64,000 nucleotides of DNA from Sipunculus nudus. Lineage: Eukaryota; Annelida; Sipuncula; Golfingiida; Sipunculidae. Shown here piece after piece: positions 62,930 to 64,000 of the stretch. A program made the position numbers and the translations under genes. The stretch is taken from positions 86,219,056 through 86,283,055 of the forward strand of contig CM049310.1 in assembly GCA_026874595.1 (NCBI GenBank), written 5' to 3'. How positions within the stretch are numbered: position 1 is the stretch's first letter; each line of letters starts with the position of its first letter. The notes beneath the pieces are model-generated. The model saw only the letters and a list, made by a program, of their open reading frames with translations, made no database searches and had not been told where the DNA came from.

Positions 62930-64000
62930 CTAGGAGCATGGTTTATCAAGAATCCTGGATTTCCACAACACATGAACGTGGTTAGTCTAGAAATATGGAT
63001 GTCCACATGTTGAAACGTTGTCAGTTCCGAAGCTCGGGTGGCCAATAAATGTAAAATGTGGTCAATCCAGAAACGTGGATGTCCACAAAAACCTTGAAAC
63101 GTGGTTAATCCAGGAGCTCGGATGTCCAAACAAATGTTAAACGTGGTCATTCCGGAAATCTGATTGACCACAAAAATTAAAACTGTGGTCATTCCGGGAG
63201 CTCAAATGTCCACAAAAAAAAATAAAACGTGGTCAATCAAGGAGGTCGGATGTCCAAAATATATAAATCGTGGCCAATCCAGAAACCTGGTTGACTACAG
63301 AAATAAAAACTGTAGTCATTCAAAGAGCTTGGATGTCCCAAACAAAATGTAAAACGTGGTCAATTCAGAAACCTGGTTGATCACAAAAATGAAAACTGTG
63401 GTCATTCCAGGAGCTCGGATGTCCACAAAAATATAAAACGTGGTCAATCCAGAAGCTCGGATGTCCAGAAAAAATGTAAACGAGTGGTCATACCGGAAGC
63501 TCGAATGTCCACAAAAATGAAAAACGTTGTTAATCTAGAAGCTCGGATGTCCACAAAAACATATGAAACGTGGTCATTCCAGAAACCTGGTTGACCACAA
63601 AAATAAAAACTGTGGTCATTCCAGGAGCTCAGAATTCCACACAAAAAATATAAAACGTGGTCAATCCATGAGGTCGGATGTCCAAAATATATAAAACGTG
63701 GCCAGTCCAGAATCTGGGTGACTACATAAATGAAAACAATGGTCATTCCAGGAGCTCGGATGTCCACAAAAAATGTGAAACGTGGTCATTCTGGAAATCT
63801 GATTGACCACAAAAAAGAAAACTGTGGTCATTCCGGGAGCTCAGATGTCCACAAAAAAATAAAACGTGGTCAATCAAGGAGGTCGGATGTCCAAAATATA
63901 TAAAACCTCGGTGATAACAGAAATGTTAACTGCGGTCATTTCAGGAGCTCGGATGTCCCGAAAACATAAGAAACGTGGTCATTCCAGAAACCTTGTTGAC
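62930..64000. repeat. 42-bp minisatellite array downstream of P3, continuing past the window
   Basis: The unit is close to GGATGTCCACAAAAATATAA then AACGTGGTCAATCCAGAAGC and TC. It is the same family as 12053-16960 but with an A-rich middle. A second variant with CCTGGTTGACCACAAAAAT alternates with it, giving an apparent two-unit (about 84-bp) period in places. About 130 bases separate it from the P3 stop. Confidence 0.95.

Overview
The window is animal nuclear DNA. It has small phase-1 exons with GT-AG introns, many (TA)n, (AC)n and (GA)n microsatellites, several minisatellites, a decayed LINE and a tRNA-derived SINE. Base composition is A+T rich. The gene products are type I membrane proteins of the immunoglobulin superfamily that I cannot match to a named gene. 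The setting suggests a marine or aquatic invertebrate, possibly lophotrochozoan, but the sequence does not fix the species.

The dominant structure is a threefold repetition of a divergent (head-to-head) gene pair. Each pair has a minus-strand gene ('M': signal peptide, V-like Ig domain, I-set-like Ig domain, transmembrane helix, cytoplasmic tail) and a plus-strand gene ('P': signal peptide, one atypical Ig domain, Thr/Pro-rich stalk, transmembrane helix, short tail). Module 1 is M1 (window edge to 3604, broken) with P1 (6653-11718). Module 2 is M2 (27183-36504) with P2 (37874-43116). Module 3 is M3 (47959-53747) with P3 (57921-62805). Exon assembly at homologous splice sites gives continuous reading frames of 377 aa (M2), 313 aa (M3), 263 aa (P1), 237 aa (P2) and 234 aa (P3).

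Each P gene is followed by a minisatellite: 42-bp units after P1 and P3, about 37-bp units after P2. The two kinds share a core close to GTCAATCCAGAAGCTCGG. The M promoters share a TATA-like block about 320 (M3: 284) bases before the ATG and paired TTCTGGGAA (STAT/GAS-type) palindromes about 200 bases before it. The P promoters share another conserved block of about 230 bp. Between modules lie a decayed LINE (20.7-23.7 kb), a 79-bp satellite (25.5-26.7 kb), a 39-bp minisatellite and a SINE (45.7-46.9 kb). A 3.3-kb fold-back structure sits inside M2 intron 1.

Inferred biology: a young, duplicating cluster of paired Ig receptors or ligands, probably for immune or self-recognition. The M2 tail has a strict ITIM-type motif plus two related Tyr motifs. 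The M3 tail has lost these and carries YxxM instead, as in paired inhibitory/activating receptors. The exon structures are read directly from the sequence; the functions are inference.
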